Shown: one piece after another, positions 42,464 through 49,778 of the stretch
Numbering within the stretch: position 1 is the first letter of the stretch
Layout of the letters: each line of letters starts with the position of its first letter
Assembly: GCA_947166445.1 (NCBI GenBank)
Contig: CAMVED010000008.1
Location: forward strand, 1-49,778
Source: an uncultured Mycoplasmatota bacterium
GTDB lineage: Bacteria > Bacillota_I > Bacilli_A > RF39 > UBA660
Reading direction: 5' to 3'
DNA length: 49,778 bases
Program-made: the position numbers and the translations under genes
The notes under the pieces: model-generated
What the model was told of the DNA's origin: nothing
Seen by the model: the letters and a program-made list of their open reading frames with translations, nothing else
Database searches by the model: none

Positions 42464-42883
42464 TTATTTTTCTGCTTTTTTAGTAGTTTTTTTATCTTTA
42501 GCTTCAAGTTTTTTAGTTATTTCTTTAGTAGCTTTAATAGCAGATTTTCTAAGTTCTTCAATTGAAGAATTAACTACTGGAGTAGCTTTGTCTTTAGCAA
42601 TTTTTGCAAGTTCTTCGGTTTTTTTCTTAATAACTTCAGCTTTTTCCTTAGCAATATCTAAAGCTTTTTCTTTATCTAAATCTTTAAGTTCAGCACTTAT
42701 TTCACCAATCTTAGCTTCGATATCATTCTTAACTTCTCCATAGTCAACTTCTTTTAGTTTCTTAACCATTTCATCAAATTTCTTAGATAAATCCTTTCTC
42801 ATTTCTTCTCCAGATTTTGGTGCTACCAATAAACCAATTCCTAAACCTGCTAAAGCTCCTGCTAATAAACTTCCTTTTTTCAT
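42464..42883 (-). CDS. ytxH: YtxH-domain protein
   Basis: 139 residues from ATG 42883 (SD AAGGAGGG; the track ORF adds 14 codons). The N-terminus MKKGSLLAGALAGLGIGLLVAPKSGEEMRKDL is the YtxH (GvpP-like) signature: a glycine-rich TM helix followed by APKSGxxxR. The rest is a Lys/Glu/Ala-rich helix likely to form a long coiled coil, ending in a Lys-rich tail. YtxH/YtxG-type proteins are general-stress envelope-associated proteins in Bacillus; their biochemical role is unclear. Last gene of the trmB operon, 13 bp after the YtxG-like gene. Confidence 0.82.
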   Translation of the reverse strand: MKKGSLLAGALAGLGIGLLVAPKSGEEMRKDLSKKFDEMVKKLKEVDYGEVKNDIEAKIGEISAELKDLDKEKALDIAKEKAEVIKKKTEELAKIAKDKATPVVNSSIEELRKSAIKATKEITKKLEAKDKKTTKKAEK

Positions 42884-42896
42884 TTTATTTCCCTCC

Positions 42897-43163
42897 TTAT
42901 TTTTCCTTCTTAAATAATTTATCAATTACTAAAAGTGCTTTTCCTACTACTGTTTCACTAACACTAGTAACTGCATCAGATACAGTATCAATTGCATTAA
43001 AAACACCATCAACACTTTTTAATTTTTTGTATGCATCATCTAGTATCATATTAAGTTTGTCTGTAGTATTAATTAATTTTACGCTAGCAACTATTAAAAA
43101 TACCACCAACACTGAACAAAGTGTCAATAAAATTGTTAATAATACTGCATTTGCTCCTACCAT
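42897..43163 (-). CDS. DUF948/YtxG-like membrane protein
   Basis: 88 residues: an N-terminal TM helix (VLLTILLTLCSVLVVFLIVASVKLI), then an amphipathic segment with KLKSVDGVFNAIDTVSDAVTSVSETVVGKALLVIDKLF, typical of DUF948 proteins that precede ytxH in Firmicutes. SD AAGGAGG, 6-7 nt from ATG. Position immediately before ytxH supports the call. Role unknown; probably partners YtxH at the membrane. Confidence 0.78.
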   Translation of the reverse strand: MVGANAVLLTILLTLCSVLVVFLIVASVKLINTTDKLNMILDDAYKKLKSVDGVFNAIDTVSDAVTSVSETVVGKALLVIDKLFKKEK

Positions 43164-43179
43164 TTTTATTCCTCCTTAC

Positions 43180-44136
43180 TTATTCCCTAGTTTCATACAT
43201 CATATCGATTAAATCATATAAATTCTTTTCATCAGGTTCTTCTGTATCATCCTCTACTACATCCAAATCTTTGATATTTTTCACTTTTTTGATTTCACTA
43301 GCAGTTTTTGGTCTCAATTGTTCTTTTGTTATTTCAAGTTCTTGAGTAGATTGTAATTCTTTTTCAGGTGCTTCTTCCAACTGATCTTTAATTTCATTAC
43401 TTAAATTATTATTTTTAATAGTACGTGTAGCACTAGATTTTGTTTTAACTTTTGCACTATCTTTATAATCAACGTTATATTCAAGTCCTAAATCATCAAA
43501 ATACTCTTCTGCATCTCCAAGCGTGATTTTTGATATTGCAGGTGGTTCCTCTTGTTTCATATCATACAAAAGTCCTAAATCATCGTCTTCCTCTTCACTA
43601 CTAACAGGAGTTACCCCATAAGCTTTTTGTCTGACAGTATCAAGTGTAACAGCCTCTCTCTTTTCTTTTGCAAACATTTCATTAAAAGATGACAAATCAT
43701 CATTTCTAGGTTGCTCTAAAACAGGACTTACTCCTACAAAACCATATACTGGAGAAATAATTGGTGAAGGTTTAAACTTCTCTTTTTGTCTATCATCTTT
43801 GTACCCAGAATACAATGGTTTCTTAACTTCTTCCCTTATAATTTCCTTCTTAGGCACAACAACAGGCTCATCTTCCATAATAATATCTTCTTCATCAAAA
43901 ATCATCGGTGTAACACGATGTTCCCTCTTTGGAAGTACTGGTTTTTTTTCTTCAATTTCTTCCTTTGGAAGTTCTATTTTCTTTGGTATAGTTTTTTCTA
44001 TATCAATTTTTTTAACCACTTCATCATCAAAATTATTGATTTTAACTGGTGATTTTTTAGTTTCCTCCACAACTTCTGTATCTTCTAGTTCATCTTCTTC
44101 AAATATTGCATTTTTTATTTTATCCAATAGTTTCAT
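43180..44136 (-). CDS. Acidic, largely disordered protein with PSPIISPVYG motif
   Basis: 318 residues, very rich in Glu/Asp/Lys/Pro/Ser, without TM or signal peptide; an amphipathic start (MKLLDKIKNAIF) is followed by low-complexity acidic sequence. A short conserved-looking island, KFKPSPIISPVYGFVGVSP, stands in the middle and DDDLGLLYDMK and NLYDLIDMMYE look like short binding helices. The name of the family, if any, I do not know. Placement between a lipoprotein and YtxG/YtxH suggests a cytoplasmic adaptor for membrane proteins (inference). SD AGAGGTG, ATG start. Confidence 0.72.
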   Translation of the reverse strand: MKLLDKIKNAIFEEDELEDTEVVEETKKSPVKINNFDDEVVKKIDIEKTIPKKIELPKEEIEEKKPVLPKREHRVTPMIFDEEDIIMEDEPVVVPKKEIIREEVKKPLYSGYKDDRQKEKFKPSPIISPVYGFVGVSPVLEQPRNDDLSSFNEMFAKEKREAVTLDTVRQKAYGVTPVSSEEEDDDLGLLYDMKQEEPPAISKITLGDAEEYFDDLGLEYNVDYKDSAKVKTKSSATRTIKNNNLSNEIKDQLEEAPEKELQSTQELEITKEQLRPKTASEIKKVKNIKDLDVVEDDTEEPDEKNLYDLIDMMYETRE

Positions 44137-44148
44137 ATTAACACCTCT

Positions 44149-44802
44149 TTAATCTGAAGATTCCATATTAATAATATCTTCATCATTATTAGATTTACTT
44201 TCTTTATAATCCCCATATTCTTCTACATATTCTAAGAAATTATTGCCTTTCTTTTTAGGTCCAAGAAGTTCAAATAATTCAGAATCATATACTAAAGCAT
44301 TTGAGCCTATCATACTATCAATTATTTTATAATTATAATTTATACTTTTTAAAACCAATAAACTATTAGCAATAGCCCTTTTAACATCTTTAGTAACTAC
44401 TTCTATTTTAGCATAATTATACATAACTTCAACTAAATATCCACCTTTAGAATTACTAACTGTTACATATCCTTCTAAATCATTATAATCTATACTCTTA
44501 CTATACTTATAATCGTCTACAACTATATTATACTTATTTTGTTTTTTATTATAGTAACTTATTAAATCAACGTATAAATAGTATTTATCTCCATATGAGT
44601 ACAAAATATCATTACCTTTTAAATCACCAATTAATGTCATATGACTAGGTAAATATAATTTATATCCTTCCATATAAGTATTATATTTATGTACTTTCTC
44701 ATTTAATACCCTATCTACAATACCATCGTAATTCGTATTACTTATGTTAGTGCATCCAGTAAGTATAAAGAAAGTAGCCACTATTAGCAAATACTTTTTC
44801 AA
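44149..44802 (-). CDS. Lipoprotein of unknown function
   Basis: 217 residues. Signal peptide MKKYLLIVATFFILTGC with lipobox LTGC, so lipidated at Cys17. The mature part is a compact domain with many Tyr (YLPSHMTLIGDLKGNDILYSYGDKYYLYVDLISYY) and a charged acidic tail. Translation starts at TTG with SD GAGGTG 6 nt upstream. It lies in the five-gene operon trmB - lipoprotein - acidic protein - YtxG - YtxH. No family recognised. Confidence 0.8.
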   Translation of the reverse strand: MKKYLLIVATFFILTGCTNISNTNYDGIVDRVLNEKVHKYNTYMEGYKLYLPSHMTLIGDLKGNDILYSYGDKYYLYVDLISYYNKKQNKYNIVVDDYKYSKSIDYNDLEGYVTVSNSKGGYLVEVMYNYAKIEVVTKDVKRAIANSLLVLKSINYNYKIIDSMIGSNALVYDSELFELLGPKKKGNNFLEYVEEYGDYKESKSNNDEDIINMESSD

Positions 44803-44838
44803 TTATTTCACCTCTTTTATTATATCAAATTAAAAACA

Positions 44839-45480
44839 TTATTCATTCTTTTTAACTGCATTTAACATATAAATTTGACAACCTTTTCTTGAAAATTTTT
44901 CCTCATATTCAGTCACAATATTATTATAGTCTTCTTTTTTATGTAAGTCTAGTGATAAATCAGTTATTTTATAACCATAATTTGAAAGTGAAACAACAGA
45001 ATACTCAAATAAATCTCTGTTATCAGTCTTCATAATTATTTTATTATCACCTAAAAATATTATATCATACTTTTCTAAAAATCTAAAGTTTGTTAATCTT
45101 CTTTTCTCATGTCTTGCCTTTGGCCAAGGATCTGAAAAATTTAAATATAAAGTATCAATTTCTTTAGAAAAAATATCATCAATTTTTAAAGCATCATAAT
45201 TTATTAAATGTAAATTGTTTAAAAAAGGTTTATTTTCAAGATCTTTAACACCATAAGCAAGAACTGTATCAATTCTTTCAATACCTATATAATTAATATC
45301 AGGATTTTGTCTTGCTATTTCATATATAAAAGAACATTTACCTGTACCTATTTCTAAACAAATTCTATTATTGTTTTCAAATAAACTATTCCATTTTCCT
45401 TTATAAAAAGAAGGATTAGATATAACATACTTACTATTTTCTAATATTTCTTTCTTATTTTTGATATTTCTAACGCGCAT
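44839..45480 (-). CDS. trmB: tRNA (guanine-N7-)-methyltransferase
   Basis: 213 residues from ATG 45480. SAM-binding ICLEIGTGKCSFI, NYIGIERIDTVLAYGV, LYLNFSDPWPKARHEKRRLTNFRFLEKY (the conserved DPWPKxRHxKRR motif) and the C-terminal VTEYEEKFSRKGCQIYMLNA. It makes m7G46 in tRNA. Start chosen by SD GGTGG and by the promoter; the track ORF starts four codons upstream. First gene of the operon ending in ytxH. Confidence 0.96.
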   Translation of the reverse strand: MRVRNIKNKKEILENSKYVISNPSFYKGKWNSLFENNNRICLEIGTGKCSFIYEIARQNPDINYIGIERIDTVLAYGVKDLENKPFLNNLHLINYDALKIDDIFSKEIDTLYLNFSDPWPKARHEKRRLTNFRFLEKYDIIFLGDNKIIMKTDNRDLFEYSVVSLSNYGYKITDLSLDLHKKEDYNNIVTEYEEKFSRKGCQIYMLNAVKKNE

Positions 45481-45497
45481 ACTAACCACCACATATT

Positions 45498-45525
45498 ATT
45501 ATACAATAGCCTAATCAAAAAACAA
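45498..45525 (-). promoter_or_regulatory. Promoter of the trmB operon
   Basis: Minus strand TTGTTT, 16 nt, TATAAT. The leader would be about 11 nt and begin just before the SD. Confidence 0.65.
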
Positions 45526-45566
45526 ATATATATCATAAAATAAAAATAGAAAAAGGAGGAATACTA

Positions 45567-45782
45567 ATGCCTAATATGCCATTTTTTGGATATCAAAATC
45601 CTTACAATCAAATGCCTACTTCTAATCAAAATAATTTAACTCTTAATGCCTATTTAGAAATTCAAAATAAAATAACAATACTAGAAAACAAAGTAAATGA
45701 ATTAGAAAAGCGTCTAGAGTTGTTAGAAAATCAAAAAAACAACAAAAGCTTTGAATATCAAACTAGTATGAACATGATGTAA
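45567..45782 (+). CDS. Small coiled-coil protein
   Basis: 71 residues, SD AAAAGGAGG. The N-terminal third is Pro/Asn/Phe-rich (MPNMPFFGYQNPYNQMPT); the middle is a heptad-patterned helix (LEIQNKITILENKVNELEKRLELLENQ) that should form a short parallel coiled coil. The tail is SFEYQTSMNMM. Its pattern recalls small coat- or filament-associated proteins of Firmicutes, but I recognise no family. It ends 1 bp before murE, so the two are probably cotranscribed. Confidence 0.7.
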   Translation: MPNMPFFGYQNPYNQMPTSNQNNLTLNAYLEIQNKITILENKVNELEKRLELLENQKNNKSFEYQTSMNMM

Positions 45783-45783
45783 T

Positions 45784-47148
45784 ATGAACATAAAAAACAA
45801 TTCAAAATATGTCAAAAAACACGATATATTTATTTGTACTCATGATGAAGAAAATAACAGGCATAATTACATAGATAATATTAAAAAAGCAAGTGCAATT
45901 ATCGTAGACCAAGATATAAATAAAAACATTAAAATTCCCTTAATAAAGGTAAACAATACCAATGATACAATGTTTCAAATATATAATGACTATTACAATA
46001 GACCAACAGAAGGTTTAAATATAATTGGTATAACAGGTACAGATGGAAAAACAACTACTGCTTATATAATAAAAGAAATATTAGATAACTTATATGACAC
46101 TGCCTACTTAGGTACATTAGGACTAATCTACAAAGATAAAAAACTAGCTACACAAAATACTACAGTAGGAATAGATAAATTTTTAGAATATGCAAACATT
46201 CTAAAAAAAGAAAAAATAAACAACTTAGTAATGGAAATATCAAGTGAAGGATTATTACATAACAGATGTAATAATATAAAACTAAAAAGAGCTATTATAA
46301 CCAATATAACCAGTGACCATTTAAACGTTCACAAAACATTTGAAAACTACTTAAATTCAAAATTAAAAATCATAAATCTTTTAGATCAAGATGGAATAGT
46401 TATAGTAAATACAGAAGATATATCATATAAGTATATAAAGAATAATAAGAAAAAAATAAAAATATTAACATACGGGTTTAATAAAAAAGCAGATTATAGA
46501 ATTAAAAACTATAGATTAACAAATCAAAAAACAGAATTTACTTTAAAACACAAAAACAAAAAATATAAAATTGAAAGTCCTTTACTTGGAAAATTCAATA
46601 TATATAATTTAACTGCTGCTGTTGCAACAATTAATTCATTAGGAATTGAAATAGAAAAAGTATCAGAAATAATAAAAACTCTAAAACCTATTCCTGGAAG
46701 ATTAAATGTATTTAAAACAAAAAACAAAGCAAATCTGATACTTGATTACGCACACACTATAAACGCAACCCAAAAAATATTAGAATTTTCAAATAGTACA
46801 AAACGAGGAAACATTATAACAGTAGTAGGATGTGCTGGAGGTAGAGAAAAAGAAAAAAGAAAAGATATAGGCAAAATAGTTACAGAACTTTCAGATAAAG
46901 TTATTTTTACTATGGATGACCCTAGATATGAAAAAGTAAAAGATATAGTAAACGATATGCTAAAAGAAGTAAATAAAGACAATTTCATATATATAAAAAA
47001 CAGAAAAAAAGCTATAAAAAAAGCTATAAATATAGCAAAAGAAAATGATACAATTCTAATATTAGGAAAAGGAACAGATAACTATATGGCAATTAAAAAC
47101 AAATATAAAAAATACAATGATTTAAAAGAAATAAAAAAATACATTTAA
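45784..47148 (+). CDS. murE: UDP-N-acetylmuramyl-tripeptide synthetase (MurE-type Mur ligase)
   Basis: 454 residues. Central ATP-binding domain with IIGITGTDGKTTTAYI, TTVGIDKFLEY, MEISSEGLLHNRC and NITSDHLNVH; then IPGRLNVF, LDYAHT and VVGCAGGREKEKRKDIG of the C-terminal domain. It adds the third residue to UDP-MurNAc-dipeptide. The specificity segment reads TMDDPRYE; DNPR at this place is known in meso-DAP enzymes, so the DDPR here hints at DAP rather than Lys, but it is not proof. The N-terminal domain is short. It stands apart from the murG-murB-ftsQ cluster of this window. Confidence 0.9.
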   Translation: MNIKNNSKYVKKHDIFICTHDEENNRHNYIDNIKKASAIIVDQDINKNIKIPLIKVNNTNDTMFQIYNDYYNRPTEGLNIIGITGTDGKTTTAYIIKEILDNLYDTAYLGTLGLIYKDKKLATQNTTVGIDKFLEYANILKKEKINNLVMEISSEGLLHNRCNNIKLKRAIITNITSDHLNVHKTFENYLNSKLKIINLLDQDGIVIVNTEDISYKYIKNNKKKIKILTYGFNKKADYRIKNYRLTNQKTEFTLKHKNKKYKIESPLLGKFNIYNLTAAVATINSLGIEIEKVSEIIKTLKPIPGRLNVFKTKNKANLILDYAHTINATQKILEFSNSTKRGNIITVVGCAGGREKEKRKDIGKIVTELSDKVIFTMDDPRYEKVKDIVNDMLKEVNKDNFIYIKNRKKAIKKAINIAKENDTILILGKGTDNYMAIKNKYKKYNDLKEIKKYI

Positions 47149-47160
47149 AAAATGTATTTT
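47136..47160. terminator. Terminator between murE and trmL
   Basis: AAAATACATT-TAAAA-AATGTATTTT with A- and T-rich flanks; the murE stop codon falls in it. Usable in both directions. Confidence 0.65.
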
Positions 47161-47164
47161 TATT

Positions 47165-47680
47165 CTATATATCTAAATCTTCTAAAAAGTTTTCTCCTTT
47201 TTGTACTTCATGTCTTATTAAATCATTATAATTTTGTTGTCTCAATGCTTCATATACAACTATTGCTACACAATTAGATAGATTTAAACTTCTTACATCT
47301 TCAGTCATTGGTATTCTCATACAATGATCTAAATTATCTTTTAATATTTTTTTATCTATTCCACTAGATTCTTTTCCGAAAATAAGATAAATATTTTCAT
47401 CTTTATTACTATAGTCAAAATCACTATGAGGTTTCTTACCATATCTAGTAAAGAAATAATATGTACCTTTATTTTTGCTTTTAAAGTCTTCATAGTTTTC
47501 ATAAACTTCATAATTTAATTTATCTATATAATTAGCACCACTTCTTTTTATACTTTTTTCATCAAGAGAAAAACCAAGTGGTTTAATAAGGTGTAATTTA
47601 GAACCCGTTGCCACACAAGTTCTCATAATATTTCCAGTATTTTGAGGTATCTCAGGTTCATATAAAACTACATTAATCAT
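47165..47680 (-). CDS. trmL: tRNA (cytidine/uridine-34-2'-O)-methyltransferase
   Basis: 171 residues of the SPOUT superfamily. Motifs VLYEPEIPQNTGNIMRTCVAT (N-terminal), YLIFGKESSGID and IPMTEDVRSLNLSNCVAIVVYEALRQ, which form the trefoil-knot SAM site of the TrmL group. It methylates the wobble nucleotide of tRNA-Leu isoacceptors in the known family. Overlaps the upstream gene by 4 bp (ATGA) and has no strong SD of its own, so translation is coupled. Confidence 0.94.
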   Translation of the reverse strand: MINVVLYEPEIPQNTGNIMRTCVATGSKLHLIKPLGFSLDEKSIKRSGANYIDKLNYEVYENYEDFKSKNKGTYYFFTRYGKKPHSDFDYSNKDENIYLIFGKESSGIDKKILKDNLDHCMRIPMTEDVRSLNLSNCVAIVVYEALRQQNYNDLIRHEVQKGENFLEDLDI

Positions 47681-48210
47681 AATTCATAGCCATCCAAAAA
47701 CAAATCTACATCATCAATAGTTAATTTGTTTTTACCGTTAGAACTTAAAACATCAATTATCTTACCTTCATTAAATATCAAAAGTGTCGGATACTCATAA
47801 ACTTTTTTAACTAACTTATCACTTTTGTATTGATTATAAACTTTGTTTAAAAGATTGTTTTCATCCCTATCATAACCTAAATTAAGATATATGATATCTT
47901 CAGATAAATTGTTATCTTTTATATATTTTACAAATTTTTTCTCAAAACTTCTACATACAGATTCATCAGTAGTACACATATACATAATAAGCACATCTCT
48001 CTCCTGAAGAACAGTATCTATATTATTATATTCTACTTCTCTTAAAGTTGATGTAATAATTGGAGTATTAATCTTTGAGTCATTATACTGTTTAAACCAA
48101 GATAACAAATAAACAAAAGCAAGTAATGTAATTACAACAATAATACCTAACACTAAATAATTCTTTACAGGTATTTCTTTTGTTTCTTCCTTTGTTTTTT
48201 TATTAGCCAT
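47677..48210 (-). CDS. Membrane-anchored thioredoxin-fold-like protein without CxxC
   Basis: 177 residues from ATG 48210 (SD GAGGTGG). A short charged N-terminus, one TM helix (NYLVLGIIVVITLLAFVYLLSWF), then an extracytoplasmic domain reading VLIMYMCTTDESVCRSFEKKFVKYI, IIYLNLGYD and EYPTLLIFNEGKIIDVL. The last resembles the cis-Pro strand of thioredoxins. The active site has CTTDESVC (two Cys six residues apart) in place of CxxC. It may be a redox protein with unusual spacing or a non-redox thioredoxin-like domain. It ends in TGA overlapping trmL. Confidence 0.72.
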   Translation of the reverse strand: MANKKTKEETKEIPVKNYLVLGIIVVITLLAFVYLLSWFKQYNDSKINTPIITSTLREVEYNNIDTVLQERDVLIMYMCTTDESVCRSFEKKFVKYIKDNNLSEDIIYLNLGYDRDENNLLNKVYNQYKSDKLVKKVYEYPTLLIFNEGKIIDVLSSNGKNKLTIDDVDLFLDGYEL

Positions 48211-48270
48211 ATTTACCACCTCATTTTAATTATATTCTAACATATTAAATTTACTTAAGTAAAGGATTTT

Positions 48271-48294
48271 AAAAAAGAAATAGTTACTCTATTC
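48271..48294 (-). terminator. Terminator after thrS
   Basis: Minus strand GAATAG, 5-nt loop, CTATTTC (one bulge), then TTTTTT. Confidence 0.6.
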
Positions 48295-49778
48295 CTTTTG
48301 TTTTTATTTCATTATTAATCTTTTCTATAAACTTATCTGTTCCTAGTGTCACAGTTTCTTCACTTCCATGAAGTCTATAACTAACACTATTAGAATCTAC
48401 TTCTTTTTGACCCAAAATTAAATTATATGGATACTTTTTAATTTGAGCTTCTCTCATTTTGTAACTTAATTTTTCATCTCGATCATCCAGATTTACTCTA
48501 ACACCATTTTCTTTTAGTTTAGATACAATTTCTTTAGCATAGTCTAAATGATAATTGTTATTTACTGGTATTACATTTATTTGTAATGGTGCAAGCCAAA
48601 GTGGTAAATTACCTTTAGTTTCTTCAAGTAAAAATGCTATGAATCTATCAAGAGATCCAAGAATAGCTCTATGAATTACAATTGGAGTCTTTTTACTACC
48701 ATCTTGATCTATATAAGTTAAGTCAAAATTCTTTGGAAGTAAGAAATCTAATTGAATTGTAGGAATAGCTACTTCATTACCTACTGCAGGTTTAATAAGA
48801 ATATCAAGTTTAGGTCCATAGAAAGCAGCTTCTCCTTCAGCCTCAAAATAATCTACTCCAATTTCATTTAATACGTCTCTTAATGCAGATTCTGCAGTAT
48901 CCCACATTTCATCATCTTGATAATATTTTACTTTATCCTCTTTATCTCTCAAAGATAATCTGAATTTATGCTTTGTAATATCTATTCCAAAATCCTTATA
49001 AACATCTATTATTAAGTCAAGTACTCCTTTAAACTCTTCTCCAATTTGTTCTGGTGTTACAAAAATATGAGAATCGTTTTGAGTAAAACATCTAGCACGT
49101 TCTATCCCTTTAACTGCTCCAGCTGCTTCGTATCTAAAATCATTTGCTACTTCTGCAATCTTCAAAGGTAAATCTCTATATGAATGAAGCTTATTTCCAT
49201 AAATAACCATATGATGAGGACAATTCATAGGCCTTAAAACATATTCTTCATCATCCAATTTCATAGATGGAAACATATCATCTTTATAGTGATCCCAGTG
49301 TCCACTTGTCTTATATAGTTCTACATTACCCAAATCAGGAGTATGAACGTGTAAATAACCATTAGATACTTCTTTTTCAGTTATATAGTTTTGAATAATT
49401 CTCCAAAGAGTATATCCGTTAGGAAGCCAAATAGGAAGACCTTTTCCTACTAAATCATTAAGCATAAATATTTCAAGATCTTTACCTATCTTACGGTGAT
49501 CTCTTTCTTTTGCTTCTTCAAGTTCTTTAAGATGAGCTTCCAAATCTTCTGGATTTTCAAAACAAATACCATATATTCTTTGAAGCATTTTATTATTTGA
49601 ATCACCTTTCCAATATGCTCCACTTACTTTTAAAAGTTTAAAGTTTTTCAAAAGCTTTGTAGATTCAACATGTGGTCCGCGACAAAGGTCAGTAAAATCT
49701 CCTTGAGTGTACATAGAAATAACAGTATCATCTTCATCCATTCTAGATATTAAATCTACTTTGTATGGATCATCTTTA
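48284..49778 (-). CDS. thrS: Threonyl-tRNA synthetase, 5' partial
   Basis: The frame is open through the window edge beyond the track's ATG (49741), reading [12 protein letters not shown], so the start and N-terminal TGS region lie outside. Visible: [13 protein letters not shown] (editing/linker), [15 protein letters not shown] (motif with zinc Cys), [27 protein letters not shown] (motif 2 and zinc His), [27 protein letters not shown] (motif 3 and zinc His), and the C-terminal anticodon domain with [19 protein letters not shown] and NLILGQKEV. It charges tRNA-Thr. A T-box leader, common upstream of thrS, cannot be checked here. Confidence 0.97.
   Translation of the reverse strand, partial: KDDPYKVDLISRMDEDDTVISMYTQGDFTDLCRGPHVESTKLLKNFKLLKVSGAYWKGDSNNKMLQRIYGICFENPEDLEAHLKELEEAKERDHRKIGKDLEIFMLNDLVGKGLPIWLPNGYTLWRIIQNYITEKEVSNGYLHVHTPDLGNVELYKTSGHWDHYKDDMFPSMKLDDEEYVLRPMNCPHHMVIYGNKLHSYRDLPLKIAEVANDFRYEAAGAVKGIERARCFTQNDSHIFVTPEQIGEEFKGVLDLIIDVYKDFGIDITKHKFRLSLRDKEDKVKYYQDDEMWDTAESALRDVLNEIGVDYFEAEGEAAFYGPKLDILIKPAVGNEVAIPTIQLDFLLPKNFDLTYIDQDGSKKTPIVIHRAILGSLDRFIAFLLEETKGNLPLWLAPLQINVIPVNNNYHLDYAKEIVSKLKENGVRVNLDDRDEKLSYKMREAQIKKYPYNLILGQKEVDSNSVSYRLHGSEETVTLGTDKFIEKINNEIKTKGIE

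Overview
This is a very AT-rich chromosomal window from a wall-bearing, Gram-positive, probably strictly anaerobic bacterium of the Bacilli/Mycoplasmatota neighbourhood. An uncultured gut lineage such as RF39-like Bacilli is my best guess, by inference. The supports are an AT-saturated base composition, sigma-A promoters (TTGAAA/TTGACA, N16-17, TATAAT), strong GGAGG Shine-Dalgarno (SD) sites, cell-wall genes (murG, murB, divIB/ftsQ, murE, dacA, ezrA), two sortases, a sortase-anchored thioester adhesin, and anaerobe-type genes (rubrerythrin, a 2-hydroxyacyl-CoA-dehydratase-type activase operon). TGA is a stop codon here (murG, the DUF368 gene and the 47677 gene end in TGA), so the code is standard despite the Mollicutes-like composition. 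I see no insertion sequence, prophage, CRISPR array or rRNA.

Layout. 1-2.8 kb: three-gene activase/dehydratase operon, the first gene cut by the window edge. 2.8-2.9 kb: tRNA-Arg(ACG). 3-5.7 kb: murG-murB-ftsQ, a fragment of the dcw cluster. 5.7-7.7 kb: queH, pyrH, rubrerythrin. 7.8-7.9 kb: an orphan small RNA with its own promoter and terminator. 7.9-13.7 kb: rluB, dacA, a degenerate seven-TM hybrid kinase and an AMP-forming ligase. 13.9-18.4 kb: rnhC, an Mbeg1-like hydrolase, a small Pro/Gly/Tyr-rich protein, a helical unknown and a class B sortase with an apparent ATT start. 18.4-29 kb: ligA, tcdA, yebC, ezrA, a secreted FN3 protein, pnp, an unknown, and rpsO with a pseudoknot-like leader. 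29-32 kb: a small membrane protein, a second acyl ligase and an E2-like acyltransferase lacking its catalytic His. 32.1-32.7 kb: a gene-poor stretch that I read as a type I toxin-antitoxin locus. 32.7-35.2 kb: an SsuABC/ThiY-type ABC importer. 35.2-39.6 kb: sortase, thioester/SpaA adhesin, collagen-like protein and TPR glycosyltransferase. 39.6-42.4 kb: DUF368 (PopT-like), ZIP transporter and a repeat-rich membrane-anchored protein. 42.4-45.5 kb: five-gene operon trmB-lipoprotein-disordered acidic protein-YtxG-YtxH. 45.6-49.8 kb: small coiled coil, murE, trmL, a thioredoxin-fold membrane protein and thrS (5' end beyond the window).

How the parts work together. Much of the window makes and decorates the envelope: lipid II synthesis and recycling (murE, murG, murB, DUF368/PopT), remodelling (dacA), division (ftsQ, ezrA), and surface display (two sortases, a VPKTG-anchored adhesin, a collagen-like protein with a neighbouring glycosyltransferase). 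The rest is core RNA and translation functions (queH, rluB, tcdA, trmB, trmL, thrS, rpsO, pnp, rnhC).

Most interesting region: 32.29-32.58 kb. A 25-residue membrane peptide has an SD locked in a 10-bp hairpin. Its mRNA 5' end can pair over 24 bp with its own 3' end, including two G-U pairs that only work in the plus-strand RNA. A convergent antisense RNA with a near-consensus promoter and a T-tract terminator overlaps the 3' end. Also notable are the orphan RNA at 7.8-7.9 kb, the rpsO leader pseudoknot, the ATT start, and three enzymes with a substituted catalytic residue (kinase His to Gln, E2 His to Glu, sortase Arg to Gln).
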